Source of the DNA: Ampelomyces quisqualis
Taxonomy: Eukaryota; Ascomycota; Dothideomycetes; Pleosporales; Phaeosphaeriaceae
DNA length: 64,000 nucleotides
Reading direction: 5' to 3'
NCBI GenBank assembly: GCA_018398575.1
Contig: JAGTXZ010000024.1
Span: 1,736,001-1,800,000 of the forward strand
Every line of letters starts with the position of its first letter. The first letter of the stretch is position 1. The translations under genes and the position numbers were made by a program. The notes under the pieces were generated by a model. The model saw only the letters and a list, made by a program, of their open reading frames with translations, did no database searches and was not told where the DNA came from. Positions 34,592 to 46,702 of this stretch are shown here, piece after piece.

Positions 34592-35709
34592 TTACATTGG
34601 GATGTAAAGCTTCAGGTCGTTGTCCTGAAGCTCTACTCGAACCTCCTGCATGAGTTGGCTGAACTGCGCCGAAGTCCAGCCGAGATGGGCAGTGAATGGC
34701 CACGCTCCGAGTGATTCAAGGAGATCTCCGACGACTCCAACAGCATCTCGACCAATACTGGCTTGGGCAGGATCTGCGTGTACAAATCAGCCTTAATCTT
34801 ACATTTCCGCTCATCCTTAGCTTAACAACGCCTTTCTTGCTAAGCCAGACTCAAGCCGGTAGTGTGTGACGCACCTGGATCCCAACCGCCTATGGGCAAC
34901 CGTATGTACTGCACCCGGATTTCTCGAAGTCCAGCTGCCGAAAGCAGTTCTTGAAGTCTCATACCGATCCGCGGTTCACGATGCAGATCTGTCATCGACC
35001 TAGCATAGCCTTGCCACCAGCGATATGTAGCGGATTGATCTGTAAGCCTCCCGCTATTCGACTGGATGTGCAGGTGATATTCTGCTGCTTGAACCCATCC
35101 ACCGGGACGCAGTAGTACCCTCATGTCCCGAAAATACGACGACCATCTGTTCTTCTTTATACCGGGTGCGACGAATCTAGAGTGTATGAGGTCGTACGCT
35201 TTCGATTCAAAGACCTCAGGGTCATTGAGTCTGTCGTTGAGATTGTAGCTCACGAGGTCCAAGTTGTCCGGCTGATCGACGGGTTGCCTGTGGCCGCGAA
35301 GTCAGCGGCTGTGAGAAATGTAATTGCATTTGTGATGTTTTACATGGGGTATACATCAATGCCAGTCACCTGCAATTGTCAGCATCTAACCGCAGAAGCT
35401 CCAATTGACACAGCGTGACACTATGTACTGATCAGGACCTACCTCACAATCCGCGTACTCTTCGGCGAACTGCACACACCAATCGCCGCCACCATAACCA
35501 CAATCCAACACTTTACTAGGGCTCCCTAAGCCGATCATGGGAGACACCAGGTCGCCACCCAAAAGCCGGCAGAAGAGATTGTGTTGTGCTGTCAGCCTGT
35601 CTTCCTCGATGTCGTCGTTGGCGACGGGAACGCAGTATATTCGTTCGTCCACAGATATCTTTTGAAAGACCCTTCCATGTATCAAGACGCGCTCGAAATC
35701 GTGACTCAT
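34592..35709 (-). CDS. LaeA-like SAM-dependent methyltransferase
   Basis: Four exons close in frame: 35709-35443, 35369-35344 (only 26 nt), 35287-34875 and 34773-34592, with introns of 73, 56 and 101 nt; product 295 aa. Motif I of class I methyltransferases is VLDCGYGGGDWCVQFAEEY, followed by the acidic loop EVTGIDVYPM, which is only formed if the micro-exon is used. Then come QPDNLDLVSYNLND, AYDLIHSRFV and the post-motif LRPGGWVQAAEYHL. This order is that of the fungal LaeA-like family, which includes regulators of secondary metabolism and enzymes that methylate small molecules. The glycine motif reads GYGGG instead of the commoner GCGTG but keeps the key residues. No biosynthetic core gene (PKS, NRPS, terpene synthase) is in the window. 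The substrate is unknown. Confidence 0.82.
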
Positions 35710-38085
35710 TCCGAGCAGCGTTTTACCTCAACTGCGGTGATAGGGCTAAATACCAGGTGAGATGCAGCCCATGCAACGCAGCAGCAAGGAGACGGCAACA
35801 CACGACCTGAAGAGCGAGGTGGTAAATGCTGAAAAAGGGGAAAGTTGTGATAGTCGCAACGTTGGGGTCACACTATGATCACGACAACAGAGATGACATG
35901 CGCTGTTGCCAAAGCCAAGTCTTCAGAGAAAGAAGGACGGCAATCGTAACCCAAGCCTTCTGGTCGCACTTAGCTTGACAGTTGGGCGGCCTCGGATCCG
36001 GCAATGCAAGTTTCGGTTAGACATTGTTGCGACTGCGAAACAACTCTGCTCCTCTGATGATTCGACATGCAAGCCAACTCAGCCACCTGATATGCTGCGG
36101 AACGTCGAGCTGCCATTGTGGGTCAACAGTGCGTCCAACGACGCCGAAAGATTGACCCCGGCCTATGATAGCGTTTGTATAACCTGGACTGCCGGCAAGA
36201 GCGGTCAGCTGTTGTAAGCTACAGTTAGCTTGCATGGCAGCCCGCGCGCGGATCTAGCAAATCCTCTATCGTCAGCAGCCCGGGATAACGGAAGAAGGCC
36301 TTGGAAGCACACGTGGATATTGTGCGGAACCACTTCACGGGATGGACTTTTCGATCCTTGGAAGCGACGGGCTTCGGCTTTAATCGCAGCTGTAGCCGTG
36401 GAAAACCAGGACAGGACTAGTTATGACAACAGCGATAACAAGACGCAGAATTAAAGGATCGGCTTCAAGAGCAAGCCCCCCAGCTCTGCAGTTATGTGGC
36501 TTGGATTCCCGAAAATTCGTGTTGACGGCGCAGGTACCACAACGGTCGATCCCGCCACGCCTCCTGTCAGGAAGTTAGCGCAAACACGGCATCGGGATGG
36601 AAGATTGCAAATGTGGCGTTGACACACACATGGCTTCTGACGCAATGGAGGTGGCGGTGCCGATAGATATTGATTGCCTGATGGAATAATACGCAGGAGC
36701 TCCGCACTCTGTGGTGAGTATGTACATGCATGGTGACATGCCCTTGGCTGATGAAACCTAACCACAGCCTACAGCGGGTGCGAGGTAGAGGAGGGTGCGA
36801 AGTAGAGATGGGCTCTTATGATACAGTATTGGATACAGCTACGATAGAATACGGAATATACAGCCTTGAATGTATTTGGTTACAAGCGAATGTATCTGAC
36901 AGGGGGTGCACAGACAGATACATACTTCCTGGACCTATATAGAGGGGGCAGGCCTATCTGTTTATAGCTAGCGTTACGATACATTGTATCGTATCATTTT
37001 AATATGGTATACAATACAATACAGAATATACAAGATCTTGGGCTTGGTTACAGTATCGACCCATCTCTAGTGCGAAGCAATGCACGTGGACCCAAAGCTC
37101 TCATGCACGATGTCCTACTCCGTACCCCGTACACGATACCATTCGTACTTGGTCAAAAAGGACTTGGCAGCCTTTGGGCTCACTATCTCACGAATTTCGG
37201 ATATTCTGAGGGAGGAATGGCAGCGCAGTCACCAGTGGACAGCTCGTTTCAATGCCCCTGTCGTCTCGCGCACCGTCGTCGTAGAAAGTGGGCCGGAGAT
37301 GTTCACTCTGATGCCCCCTGTCGATTCGCTTTTCGTACGCAGAAACCACTGAGTCGGGTATAACCAGCTGCTTCCGCGTGGAATTGCAGGGCGCCATGCA
37401 GGTTGTCCCGACTTGCTTTGCGAGCAGGGCTTTGTCGCTTTGCTTCTCAGCTAGGCAACCTGCAGCCGTCATACTCGGTGCCACCGGCCGAATCAATCGA
37501 TGTCCAGTCACGTGGCTTACATGGCCCGTGCGCAAGAACACTAGAATCTCAACACTGTCAGCTACGGAGTACTCGGTACTTGACACTACAAAATCTATGA
37601 ATACAAGCGCTTTACAGCTTGGTCTTTCCTACAATGCTGAAAGTGGTCAAGACAGGTGCGTTTTGGGTGGTTTGGCAATTGTTACCCAGAGATCGGTCAG
37701 TACGCACATGACTGAATAGTTATCGATTGATTTCCCTGTGGTAGCTCTGCACCTTTGCTCGAGGAATAGAATTTCACAAGCTTGTCGAGTCGCAATCGTG
37801 GGTGCGAGACGCGGGCTAGCATGTGAAAGCTGATGCGGCGCGCACGTGAGTTGGGGTCCCCACATGATGAGTTGCCGAGGCCCAGGTGGTACCTCGGACG
37901 CTGGCAGAGGCCTTCTTCTCGACAGACCCATTCTCTGATCCTCATCTCCATCAGCAAGAACCCACTATCCACATCGTCGGGGTCTTTGTGGATACCCGCG
38001 GAGTAAGCTGCTCTCTTTCGTGATCCCCAGCAACACCAAGCTCTTTGATCAGCGCCGCCGTCAAGAGCTCACACGTGACAGCAAC
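35710..38085. other. Divergent intergenic region (about 2.4 kb)
   Basis: No supported gene. Contains two TACTCCGTA/TACGGAGTA motifs (37116-37124, 37563-37571), an AT-rich patch at about 36.95-37.03 kb with a palindrome ACGATACATTGTATCGT, and the promoter of the Fox2 gene at its right end. Confidence 0.5.
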
Positions 38086-40901
38086 ATGGCTCCCCAAGAG
38101 CTGCGCTACGACGGCCAGACGGTGGTCGTCACGGGCGCGGGCGGCGGCCTGGGTCGCGAGTACGCCGTCTTCTTCGGCAGCCGCGGCGCGAACGTGGTGG
38201 TGAACGACCTCGGCGGCAGCTTCAAGGGCGAGGGCGCGGCCGTGCAGGCTGCAGACAAAGTCGTCGCCGAGATCCGCGCCGGCGGCGGCAAGGCGGTCGC
38301 CAACTACGACTCGGTCGAGAATGGCGAGAAGATTGTCCAGACGGCGATGGACGCCTTTGGCCGCGTCGACGTGCTCATCAACAACGCGGGCATTCTGCGC
38401 GACGTCAGCTTCAAGAACATGAAGCAGTCGGACTGGGACCTCATCTACAAGGTGCACGTCCAGGGCGCGTACAAGTGCGCGCGCGCAGCATGGCCGCACT
38501 TCCGCAAACAAAAGTACGGCCGCCTCATCAGCACGGCGTCGGCCGCGGGGCTGTTCGGGTCCTTTGGCCAGACAAACTACTCGGGTGCGCCCCCCTGCTC
38601 TGCTCCCCCAGGCCACCGCTGACCGCCACAGCTGCCAAGCTCGCCCTCGTGGGCTTCACCGAGACGCTCGCCAAGGAGGGCCTCAAGTACAACATCCTCT
38701 GCAACGTCATCGCCCCCATCGCCGCCAGCCGCATGACCGAGACCGTCATGCCCCCGGACGTCCTCGACAAGCTGAAGCCCGAGTGGATTGTCCCGCTCGT
38801 CGCCGTCCTCACCCACCAGTCGTCCGCCGAGACGGGCGCCATCTTCGAGGCCGGCGGCGGCCACATTGCCAAGCTGCGCTGGGAGCGAGCCACGGGCGCC
38901 CTGCTCAAGGCCGACGCCTCGCTGACGCCGGGCGCTGTTGCCGCCAAGTGGAAGGACGTGGTCGACTTCTCCCGGCCGGAGCACCCCCAGGGCCCCGGCA
39001 ACGCCCTGGAGCTGCTCGAGGAGGCCCAGAAGCTGCCTTCCAACCCCACGGGCGAGGAGCTCGACTTCACGGGCAAGGTCGCGCTTGTCACTGGCGGCGG
39101 TGCTGGCCTGGGGCGCATCTACTGCTTGCAGCTGGCCAAGCGTGGCGCCAAGGTCGTCGTGAACGACCTCGTCAACCCCGACGACACCGTGCAGGAGATC
39201 CAGAAGCTTGGCGGCGAGGCCGTTGGCAACAAGGCGGATGTGCAGAACGGAGAGGCCGTCATCAAGACGGCCATTGACCAGTACGGCCGCATTGACATCC
39301 TCATCAACAACGCCGGCATCCTCCGCGACAAGGCGTTTGCGAACATGACAGACGACCAGTGGGACATCATCCACGGCGTCCATCTGCACGGCACCTACTC
39401 CTGCACCAAGGCTGCCTGGCCATACATGCTCAAGCAGAAGTACGGCCGCATCATCAACACCACTTCCACCAGTGGCATCTACGGCAATTTTGGCCAGGCC
39501 AACTACGCCTCGGCCAAGTGCGGCATCCTCGGTTTCTCCAAGTCGCTCGCCCTCGAGGGCAAGAAGAACAACATCTACGTCAACACAGTCGCGCCCAACG
39601 CTGGCACCGCGCTCACCCGCACCATCATGCCCGAGGAGGTCGTCCAGGCTCTCAAGCCCGACTACAATGCTCCTCTTGTCGTTCTTCTCGCCTCTGATAA
39701 CGCTCCCGAGCCAACTGGCGGACTGTACGAGATGGGCTCCGGCTGGTTCGCAGCAACCAGGTGGCAGCGCACTGGCGGACACGGCTTTCCAGTCGATGTC
39801 AAGCTCACACCGGAGGCCGTTCTCCAGCAATGGGAGCGCATCACCAACTTTGACGACGGCCGTGCTGATCACCCCTTCGACAACGCCAGCGGTCTCAAGT
39901 CTATCATGGCGAACATGGAAAACACCAGCAAGAAGGGCAAGAAGGAGAAGTCGCCCAGCAAGAGCAACGAGGAGGTTCTCAAGGCTCAGAAGGAGGCTTT
40001 GGCGGCCAAGTCAGACGGTACTCCATTTGAGTACACTGAGCGGGATGTCATTCTCTACAGTAAGCCTCTGCTACCATACCATTATTGTATCCATGACTAA
40101 CTCATCTTTCCAGACATCGGTATCGGCGCCAAGAAGACAGACCTCTCCTTTGTCTATGAAGGCGACGAAAATTTCCAGGTGATCCCAACCTACGGTGTCA
40201 TCCCACCCTTCAACGCCGAAGCCCCTTTCAACTTTGAAGATATCGTGCCCAACTTCGATCCGCGCATGCTGCTTCATGGCGAGCAGTTCCTCGAGATCCG
40301 CAAGTTCCCCATCCCGACCGAAGCCAAGCTCATCTCTATCCCCAAGCTTGTCGAGGTTGTTGATAAGGGTGCCGCCGGTCTTGTCGTATACGGCTCCGTC
40401 ACAAAGGATGCCAACACTGGCGAGGAGATTTTCTACAACGAGAGCACAGTCTTCATCCGAGGCTCAGGCAACTTTGGCGGTCAAAAGAAGGGCGCCGACC
40501 GTGGCGCATCCACAAAGGTGTACTCGCCACCCAAGCGCGCCCCAGACGTTGTCGTGGAGGAGAAGACCACCGAGGAGCAAGCAGCCATTTACCGTCTATC
40601 TGGCGACTTGAATCCTCTCCACATCGATCCCGCCTTCAGCAAGGTCGGTGGCTTCGACACACCTATTCTCCACGGCTTGTGCAGCTTCGGTATTTCCGGC
40701 AAGCACGTGCTACAAAAATTTGGTCCCTTCAAGAACATCAAGGTCAGGTTTGCCGGCGTTGTACTACCTGGTCAGACATTAATCACAGAGATGTGGAAGA
40801 CGGGTAACACCGTCGCGTTCCAGACCAAGGTCAAGGAGACTGGCAAGCTCGCTATCAGCGGTGCTGGAGCTGAGTTGCTTGGTGGAGGAAGCAAGTTGTA
40901 A
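38086..40901 (+). CDS. FOX2: Peroxisomal multifunctional beta-oxidation enzyme (Fox2)
   Basis: Three exons, 38086-38584, 38632-40059 and 40114-40901, with introns of 47 and 54 nt; product 904 aa. Two tandem short-chain dehydrogenase domains are seen. The first has VTGAGGGLGRE, NNAGILRD and the catalytic YSAAK (spanning the first intron, about residue 165). The second has VTGGGAGLGR near residue 319, another NNAGILRD, and YASAK near residue 458. The C-terminal third is a hotdog enoyl-CoA hydratase 2 with GDLNPLHIDP (Asp807, Asn809, His812) and GFDTPILHGLCSFG. The protein ends in Ser-Lys-Leu, a PTS1 peroxisomal targeting signal. It catalyses hydration and (3R)-hydroxyacyl-CoA dehydrogenation in fatty acid beta-oxidation. 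Codon use is strongly C/G-ending, suggesting high expression. Confidence 0.95.
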
Positions 40902-41289
40902 CTTTCGACAGCGGGACTATAAGCATCTGTGTTTGTTCATTTGATCTGGCAAGGCGTCCGGATTTCTTCGCCTTTTGTTGTTGTAGATATGTATTGTTAT
41001 GACATCAAATACATTTCATCCTGCTTAAAACTCTTCATTCGTACTACTCGTCCATCCTGTCATGCTTCATACGGGTAAAAGCGCTGGGTGATTGTGTTTC
41101 TCCACCCATCGCACAATCACATGGCCATCACCATCTCATGGACACAAAACTGCCCTCTACGTTCCACACCTCCAAAACACCACCTGAATTGTACACTGCC
41201 ACCCAACCAAAACCCCAACAATGCCAGAGCAAATCAAGTCAAACCCCCAGCTCCCTCCAACCCATCTCGACCAGCAAAACCTCTCATAA
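40902..41289. other. Fox2 3' flank and upstream region of small membrane protein
   Basis: Holds the Fox2 terminator region and probably the start of the next gene. An ATG at 41221 opens a 22-codon frame (MPEQIKSNPQ) that ends in TAA at 41287, in the same frame as the downstream membrane-protein exon, so it may be the true start separated by a change in the sequence. Confidence 0.4.
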
Positions 41290-42139
41290 CGAAAAGAAAG
41301 AAAGAAATGTCTCTCCTCCACAACCCGACGCCAAGTACTCCCCCACAAACCTCGTCCCCATCCCTCCCGACTTCAATCTACACAACCCCCCTCCCCCAAC
41401 CCTCATCAACCCGCACATCAACACCACGCCACCGCCATCCCCATCGCGCTCAACGCCCTCCCCGCCTCGCTCTCTTTCTACGCTCCCCCTCAACGCGCTG
41501 CAACGCGTGCGAGCGTCGAAACATTCGACGCGCAAAAGCAGCAGGGCGGGAACGAGAGGAAGAAGACGCGTCTGTGTATTCGGGGGCTGAGTGGGGCTGT
41601 GGTAGTGGTATGTAGCGTCGTTATTGGGGTGGGTAGGGAGTGGAGTTGGGGGGTTATTGTTGTGAGTTTTTGTTTTTTCTTGCTTGCTTTCTTTTATTGT
41701 GTTTGTCTTGTTTCATGCGTGTGGGTTTTTATTTGGGGGGGGGGGTTCAGCTGAATCACTGATTGAGTGGTTGGCTGACTGTGCGTAGGTCCCGTTCGTG
41801 CTTGTGTATAATCTTACTGAGATCCTGCGGACGATGGTCACGGGTCGGGGTATGAAGCCTTATGTTCACGTCGGCATGGATTTAGTCTTGTCCTGTGCGT
41901 TGGTTAGTGTGGGTGTATTCGATTTGATTCGCAGCAAGGAGTTGCAAAATGAAATTGCGATTTCGAGGGAGATATGGCCTAGGTACAGCGTGGAGTACGG
42001 CAATGGGGATGTAGTTGTGTACGGAAATGGGAGATACGATAGAGTTGGAGTTGTGGTTGCGATTGGAGCGATGTGGGTTACAGCGGGGGTGGTGCAGGGT
42101 TTGGTGTGGATTATCGAGGGGAAGAGGTTGTGGGATTAG
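41290..42139 (+). CDS. Small multi-pass membrane protein, 5' end unresolved
   Basis: The supported part is two exons: one ending at 41661 (donor GTGAGT) and one from 41789 to 42139, with a 127-nt intron. The encoded chain has an ALNALPASLSFYAPP region, then a hydrophobic helix (GAVVVVCSVVIGVG), then after the intron VPFVLVYNLTEIL, a second helix (VGMDLVLSCALVSVGVFDLI), and a last helix (VGVVVAIGAMWVTAGVVQGL), ending in RLWD. I do not recognise a family; it looks like one of many small fungal four-helix membrane proteins. No ATG occurs in the working frame after the stop at 41287. ATG codons at 41221 and 41307 exist but the first meets the stop and the second is in another frame; all three frames are open across the Pro/Ser/Thr-rich 41310-41560 region. 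The start is therefore open. Confidence 0.45.
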
Positions 42140-43736
42140 AGAATGGTGGGGTTGAATTGGTGGTTGTGATGGGATGACTCAAAAGGTGATGGATCAATCT
42201 TCATGTGTCTGCTTTCACACCATGGCCAAGTAACGGAGGAAACGCAAAGGAGAACAAAACATCGAAACATTTAAGCAGACATTGAGATCCAGGTTGTGTG
42301 GACCGCTTTCAGTTCGTAAACGATCACCAAAGGTAGAGCTGCGTATAAGCAGCATTACTATAGTCCTTGTCACTTAATAGTATTTCTCATATGGCATAAG
42401 CTATCATAGCTATCTTATCTACCATCTATCTCTCTACCATCTATCTCTCTACCATCTATCTCTCTACCATCTATCTCTCTACCATCTATCTCTCTACCAT
42501 CTATCTCTCTACCATCTATCTCTCTACCATCTATCTCTCTACCATCTATCTCTCTACTAGGGCGAGGAGATGGTCAGATAAGACAATGTCAGACCATTAT
42601 GTTACGTAACATGTTAATGAGTTGACTATTGGAAGGGCGCTGTCACTTCACACAATGAAGATGTCTTTCTCCTCACAAAACAGTAGATAGTGTTGAGAAA
42701 CAATCCCGGGGCCATTTACTGCCAGCCATAAGATTGCAGGTTCAAACAACCCCCTTATGCATGACCAACGCACGACTCGTGTGATAACCACATCTCCTAC
42801 CATTTTTGTGGCCGACAGCGTCGCCATCACGCCCAGCTTTAATTCGCGAGCGCCCAAGTGTAAGCCAAAGTAACTTATAATTCACCGAAAAGATTGTGTA
42901 TACTCTACAGTGCATTGAAGATGGTTAGAAAAAGTTAAACTATATTTTAGAGAAAGACAGGCTTTGCCAAACTTGTAGCCTGCGGTGCAGTAGTTCAATC
43001 ACAGATTATTGTTAGGCCTAGTGTCACAGAATCAAATGTACAGTCCGCCCTCGCGCAACTATATTCAATCGCTCCAAGCAACCCACGATACAGTTACGCG
43101 TCAAAAGTTTGTTTCACCAAGCGATTTTACACCAAAAGTAGTTAACCTTAAGCAGCTGCACAACCCTACCTATATATTAGAATAAACTAGAACTTTAATA
43201 GTAGATAGAAGCATATCTAAAATATCTTCTTCTTCAATTATAAATATTTTAACAACAATGTTGTAGTTAGACGTTGCTGTAGGTAAATCTAATTTTAATT
43301 TTCCTTAGATTTGTATGTAAAACGCGCGATTTCTTGCAATTTTTTGTAAAATTTAACTAATAAGCAGTATTACTTTAGCTTCTTCCAAAGAAATTTCTTA
43401 TTTTGTAGAATATACAGTCTTTACATATAATTCTTCCTTTGTTAATCTTTTTGGAGAAAACATACTACGTTAAGGTTGTTGCTTCCAGGTGTAAAAATAG
43501 CACTTTTTGGTAAGGAAATAACCAGCAAAACTAACTTTTGACCTAGTACTGTACAATTGGTTAGAAGCCAAGAAGTGCGTTCAGGGTAATCATAAAGTGT
43601 CCTTGATATCCATCACTGTTCGCAACTGGAGAAACACAACATCCACAATCTCAGTTCACAACTAAACTACCGCCCATCAAACTCTTGTGTCCAACAAATA
43701 AACTTGACGAAGACAAGCGATTAGTGTAGCAAGACC
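42140..43736. other. Intergenic with minisatellite and AT-rich relic
   Basis: Contains the 15-bp minisatellite (separate entry) and, from about 42.85 to 43.55 kb, AT-rich sequence without a frame, with TA-rich stretches resembling a RIP-degraded mobile element. No transposase or terminal repeats could be identified. Confidence 0.5.
42421..42555. repeat. 15-bp minisatellite, nine units
   Basis: ACCATCTATCTCTCT is repeated nine times in a perfect head-to-tail array. A tenth unit breaks off at the right edge (ACTAGGG). Confidence 0.97.
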
Positions 43737-44448
43737 GATATCACACTTTACACCAAGGGTACGCCTAATGGCCTCAAGGCTTCTATGGTGTTGGTGGAGC
43801 CTAGTCTCGAGTACAGGGTACATCAAATGCCACAAGATTGCTTATACTTATGGCTCAAAAGAGCACTGGGAGTCTACCAGCTGGGTATGTCGCATCATCG
43901 TGCATTTCATCGCGCCGTACTAAAACAGTGTGTGCTTTGGAAGTTGGGTTACTAATCAAATGACAGCTCATGTGGCAAATAAGTGGCCCTGGTCCCATGC
44001 CGGACCAGGCCAATCACTCCACTCGTAAGTTTGGATGTCTACAAAGTGGCATGGGAGAGAGGCCGTCAGTTCATTGACTTTCGATACCAGGCTATGATCC
44101 TGAAAAGCTCAAGTATGCTGTCGATCATTACTCCAATTAAACCCATCGTCTTGACCGCACGCGAGATCTTCATCTGACCAAGAACGGAATGCGGTATATA
44201 GTGGGTGATCGCGTTACCATCGCAGATATTGCGTTCTGTACATGGGTTGCCGCACATGGTGAGCACTGAGTTAGCAAATCCTCACAAAGAACTCGTCCTG
44301 ACTTGAATTGTCAGATTTCTCTGCATATCCCACCCTTACTCAGTACTCCGAGATCAAGAAATGGTTCACGAAGCTTCTCTAGAGGCCTATTTTCGAGGCC
44401 GGTCGCAACTTCCCTCGTCCTCACTTCCATATCACCCTGAACAATTGA
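43737..44448 (+). pseudogene. Glutathione S-transferase (Ure2p-like) pseudogene
   Basis: Fragments of a GST lie in order. The thioredoxin-like start is at 43737 (ITLYTKGTPNGLKASMVL, then LEYRVHQ). The middle of the N-terminal domain is missing. The C-terminal domain resumes at about 43970 with LMWQISGPGPMPDQANH, then YDPEKLKYAVDHY, HRLDRTRDL, YIVGDRVTIADIAFCTWVAAH, an intact-looking intron (GTGAGC...TCAG, about 44259-44312), then YPTLTQYSEIKKWFTKLL and RPIFEAGRNFP. At least three in-frame stops break it (TGA after RPSVH, TAA after DHYSN, TAG after KLL). A functional relative would conjugate glutathione to electrophiles. Splice sites and reading frame still line up over long stretches, so decay is fairly recent. 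Confidence 0.82.
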
Positions 44449-44821
44449 CCGGAGGATGACTTAGACAAGGTTGCTAATATGGCAGGAAATGGCAAGACGA
44501 AGCAAGAGAAAAGGATGCCGCCTTGTAGGAATAAGGGCGTATGCTCCCGCAGATTGTATTCCAGAAGCTTTTTTCTCGTCAAGGATCTCACGCTTCACGT
44601 GTAAAGGCTATATAGCGTCGTTTCGTCAATTATTGCATGATGAAAGGACAGCCTCAATACGGGGAAACCCATGAATCTTGCTTCTGCATAGGAACGCCTT
44701 TGGTTGCTGGGCATGAACATAAAAGGGTCGTTTTGCTACATATGAGCTGTCGCTCGAACGCGAATGCAATAAGATCTATAGTTGCATATAGTACAAAAGT
44801 TTAAGGAAACATGATTGTGGT
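44449..44821. other. Short interval between GST pseudogene and permease
   Basis: About 370 bp, 3' flank of both. A 67-codon frame at 44471-44674 has no recognisable content. Confidence 0.5.
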
Positions 44822-46702
44822 TCATTCCTTGGGGTCATGCTCCGTGGATTCTAACTCAAATTGGTTGGGGTTTTCGGGCTTCCAGAACTGTTTGTCGCCC
44901 TTCATGGCGCGTATGAACCATGGCTGGCCACGAGGATTGTCAGATTGGACTACAAGTAGTGTTAGTAGGTGTTTAGAAACGGCGTGCAATTGGAAGACCT
45001 ACAGCTCCAGTACTCCTTGTTGTCGTACTCCGGGGGAAGGATCTTGCCACGTGAGACGAAGCCGACAGCCCATGTAGCGCTGTTGATAATGGTGTAGCAC
45101 ATGATGCCGGCGATGAGACCGTAAGCGATCGAGTAAGAGAATGGCATGAACATGAGAGTGACGAAAGCGGGGATGGAGTCGCCAGGGTAGTTCCAGTTGA
45201 TAGCGACAACACCGCGCATCATCATGCAGCCTACAAGAATGAGCGCGCCACCAGTTGCCCAAGATGGAATGGATGCGAAGATCGGTGCAAAGAAAAGAGA
45301 GACAAAGAAGAGCAAGCCGGTGGTGATTGCTGTAAGACCAGTGCGACCACCTTCTTGAATACCAGCCTGTACAGCGAATTAGAACGAGATTGGCGAGTGC
45401 GAAAGTTGTACTTACACCTGACTCGACAAAAGCAGTAACTGGAGAAGAGCCAAAAAGCGAACCGATGCTGATGGCGATCGCGTCCGCACTGTAAGCAATA
45501 GTACTCTTAGGGAAGTCACCTGTGTCGGGATCGACGACACCAGAGAACCTCGCCATCGAGTAGAGGGTACCCGTTGCATCGAGGATGTCGACGTAAAGCA
45601 TAGTGAGGACGGCGAGAATGAAGTGACCACCAACGTTCGACAGATCCCAGTTCTGTGCGACCAGAGTGTGCTTGATGGGGTGGAAGGCAACCACCTTCTT
45701 GAAGAAATCGAAGCGAGAGTCTCCAAACACAGTGCGAGGGAAGAAAGTGATCGAGGTGTCTCGTGGCCAGGAGAGGATCGAAACGAGCGCGATACCCACA
45801 ACCATGGAGCCAGGAACTTTGTAAGTCATCAACAGCGCAGTGAAGACGCCACCAACAAGAAATCCGAGCCACATAGTAGGGTTCGTCACCTTGTGTCCCT
45901 CGCAAGCTCCTGTATCCGCATTACGAAATTCCGGCGGGCAACCTCCAAGCTCGAGGGGCGTGGCTGTGGAACCAGTGATAGCACCGAGGCCAGAACTGTA
46001 GGATAGACCAATCAAAGTGAGGAAGAGGCCGATACCAGCACCGCATGCAACCTTGATCGAGGCAGGAATGATACGCGCGAGCCATTGTCGAATGCCGAGG
46101 AGGGAGAGAGCAACGAAAATGAAACCTTCAACGAAGACAGCAAGCATGGCAACACGGTAGTCGATGGGTCCTGTTCCGTGGAAACCGACCATTTGATAGG
46201 CGAGGTACGCATTGAGACCCATAGCAGGAGCGACTGCAACAGGCAGATTGGCACTAATACCCATAAGGATGGATCCGAGAGCAGCGATGGCGGCCGTGGC
46301 GGTGATGAAATCACGGTTGATCTCAACAAGACAGAGCGAGTAGACTTCATCGTTCATGCAAGTAGGGTCGACGGTGTCATTGCAGACACAAGTGCCACCT
46401 GAGTCGGTAAGAATGGTAGCCTGGACGAATACCTCAGTACTCAGCAATTCATCGTGTTGACTCATTCACTCACGTTCACCGCAATGATGTAGGCCATGGT
46501 AAAGAAGGTGGTCAGGCCAGCTCGCAGCTCAGTGGTAAACCTCGCATTGCGAATCTCGCAGGGCTTTGGCTGTCAGCTGAAGATTCCGCATAACGTGGTG
46601 TTGACATACATGACCAGATCCACCGAGATGAAAGTATTTCCCCACAGCCGAGCGCGACACACGATCGTTGAGCGCAGCCTTGTTACGCTCTATGAACTTC
46701 AT
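44822..46702 (-). CDS. AzgA-type purine (hypoxanthine/adenine/guanine) permease
   Basis: Five exons close in frame: 46702-46610, 46569-46474, 46420-45416, 45366-45003 and 44949-44822, with introns of 40, 53, 49 and 53 nt; product about 561 aa. It opens with a cytosolic segment (SAVGKYFHLGGSG) and FTTELRAGLTTFFTMAYIIAVN, the hallmark of the AzgA / NCS2-related purine permease family. A Cys-rich loop follows (CVCNDTVDPTC), then APAMGLNAYLAYQMVG, ACGAGIGLFLTLIGL, ILDATGTLYSMAR, GSSPVTAFVESGAGIQEGGRTGLTA and SIPSWATGGALILVG, all conserved in this family. About 12-14 hydrophobic helices are expected. It should act in the plasma membrane as a proton-coupled importer of purine bases. The first intron is only 40 nt, near the lower limit for fungi, but both sides close in frame and match the family. 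Confidence 0.92.

Noticed and set aside
38577..39872. 431-codon minus-strand frame
   Set aside because: Antisense shadow of the strongly GC-biased Fox2 coding sequence; no motif of its own.
42421..42555. CRISPR-like array
   Set aside because: Head-to-tail 15-bp units without spacers in a eukaryotic genome; a minisatellite.
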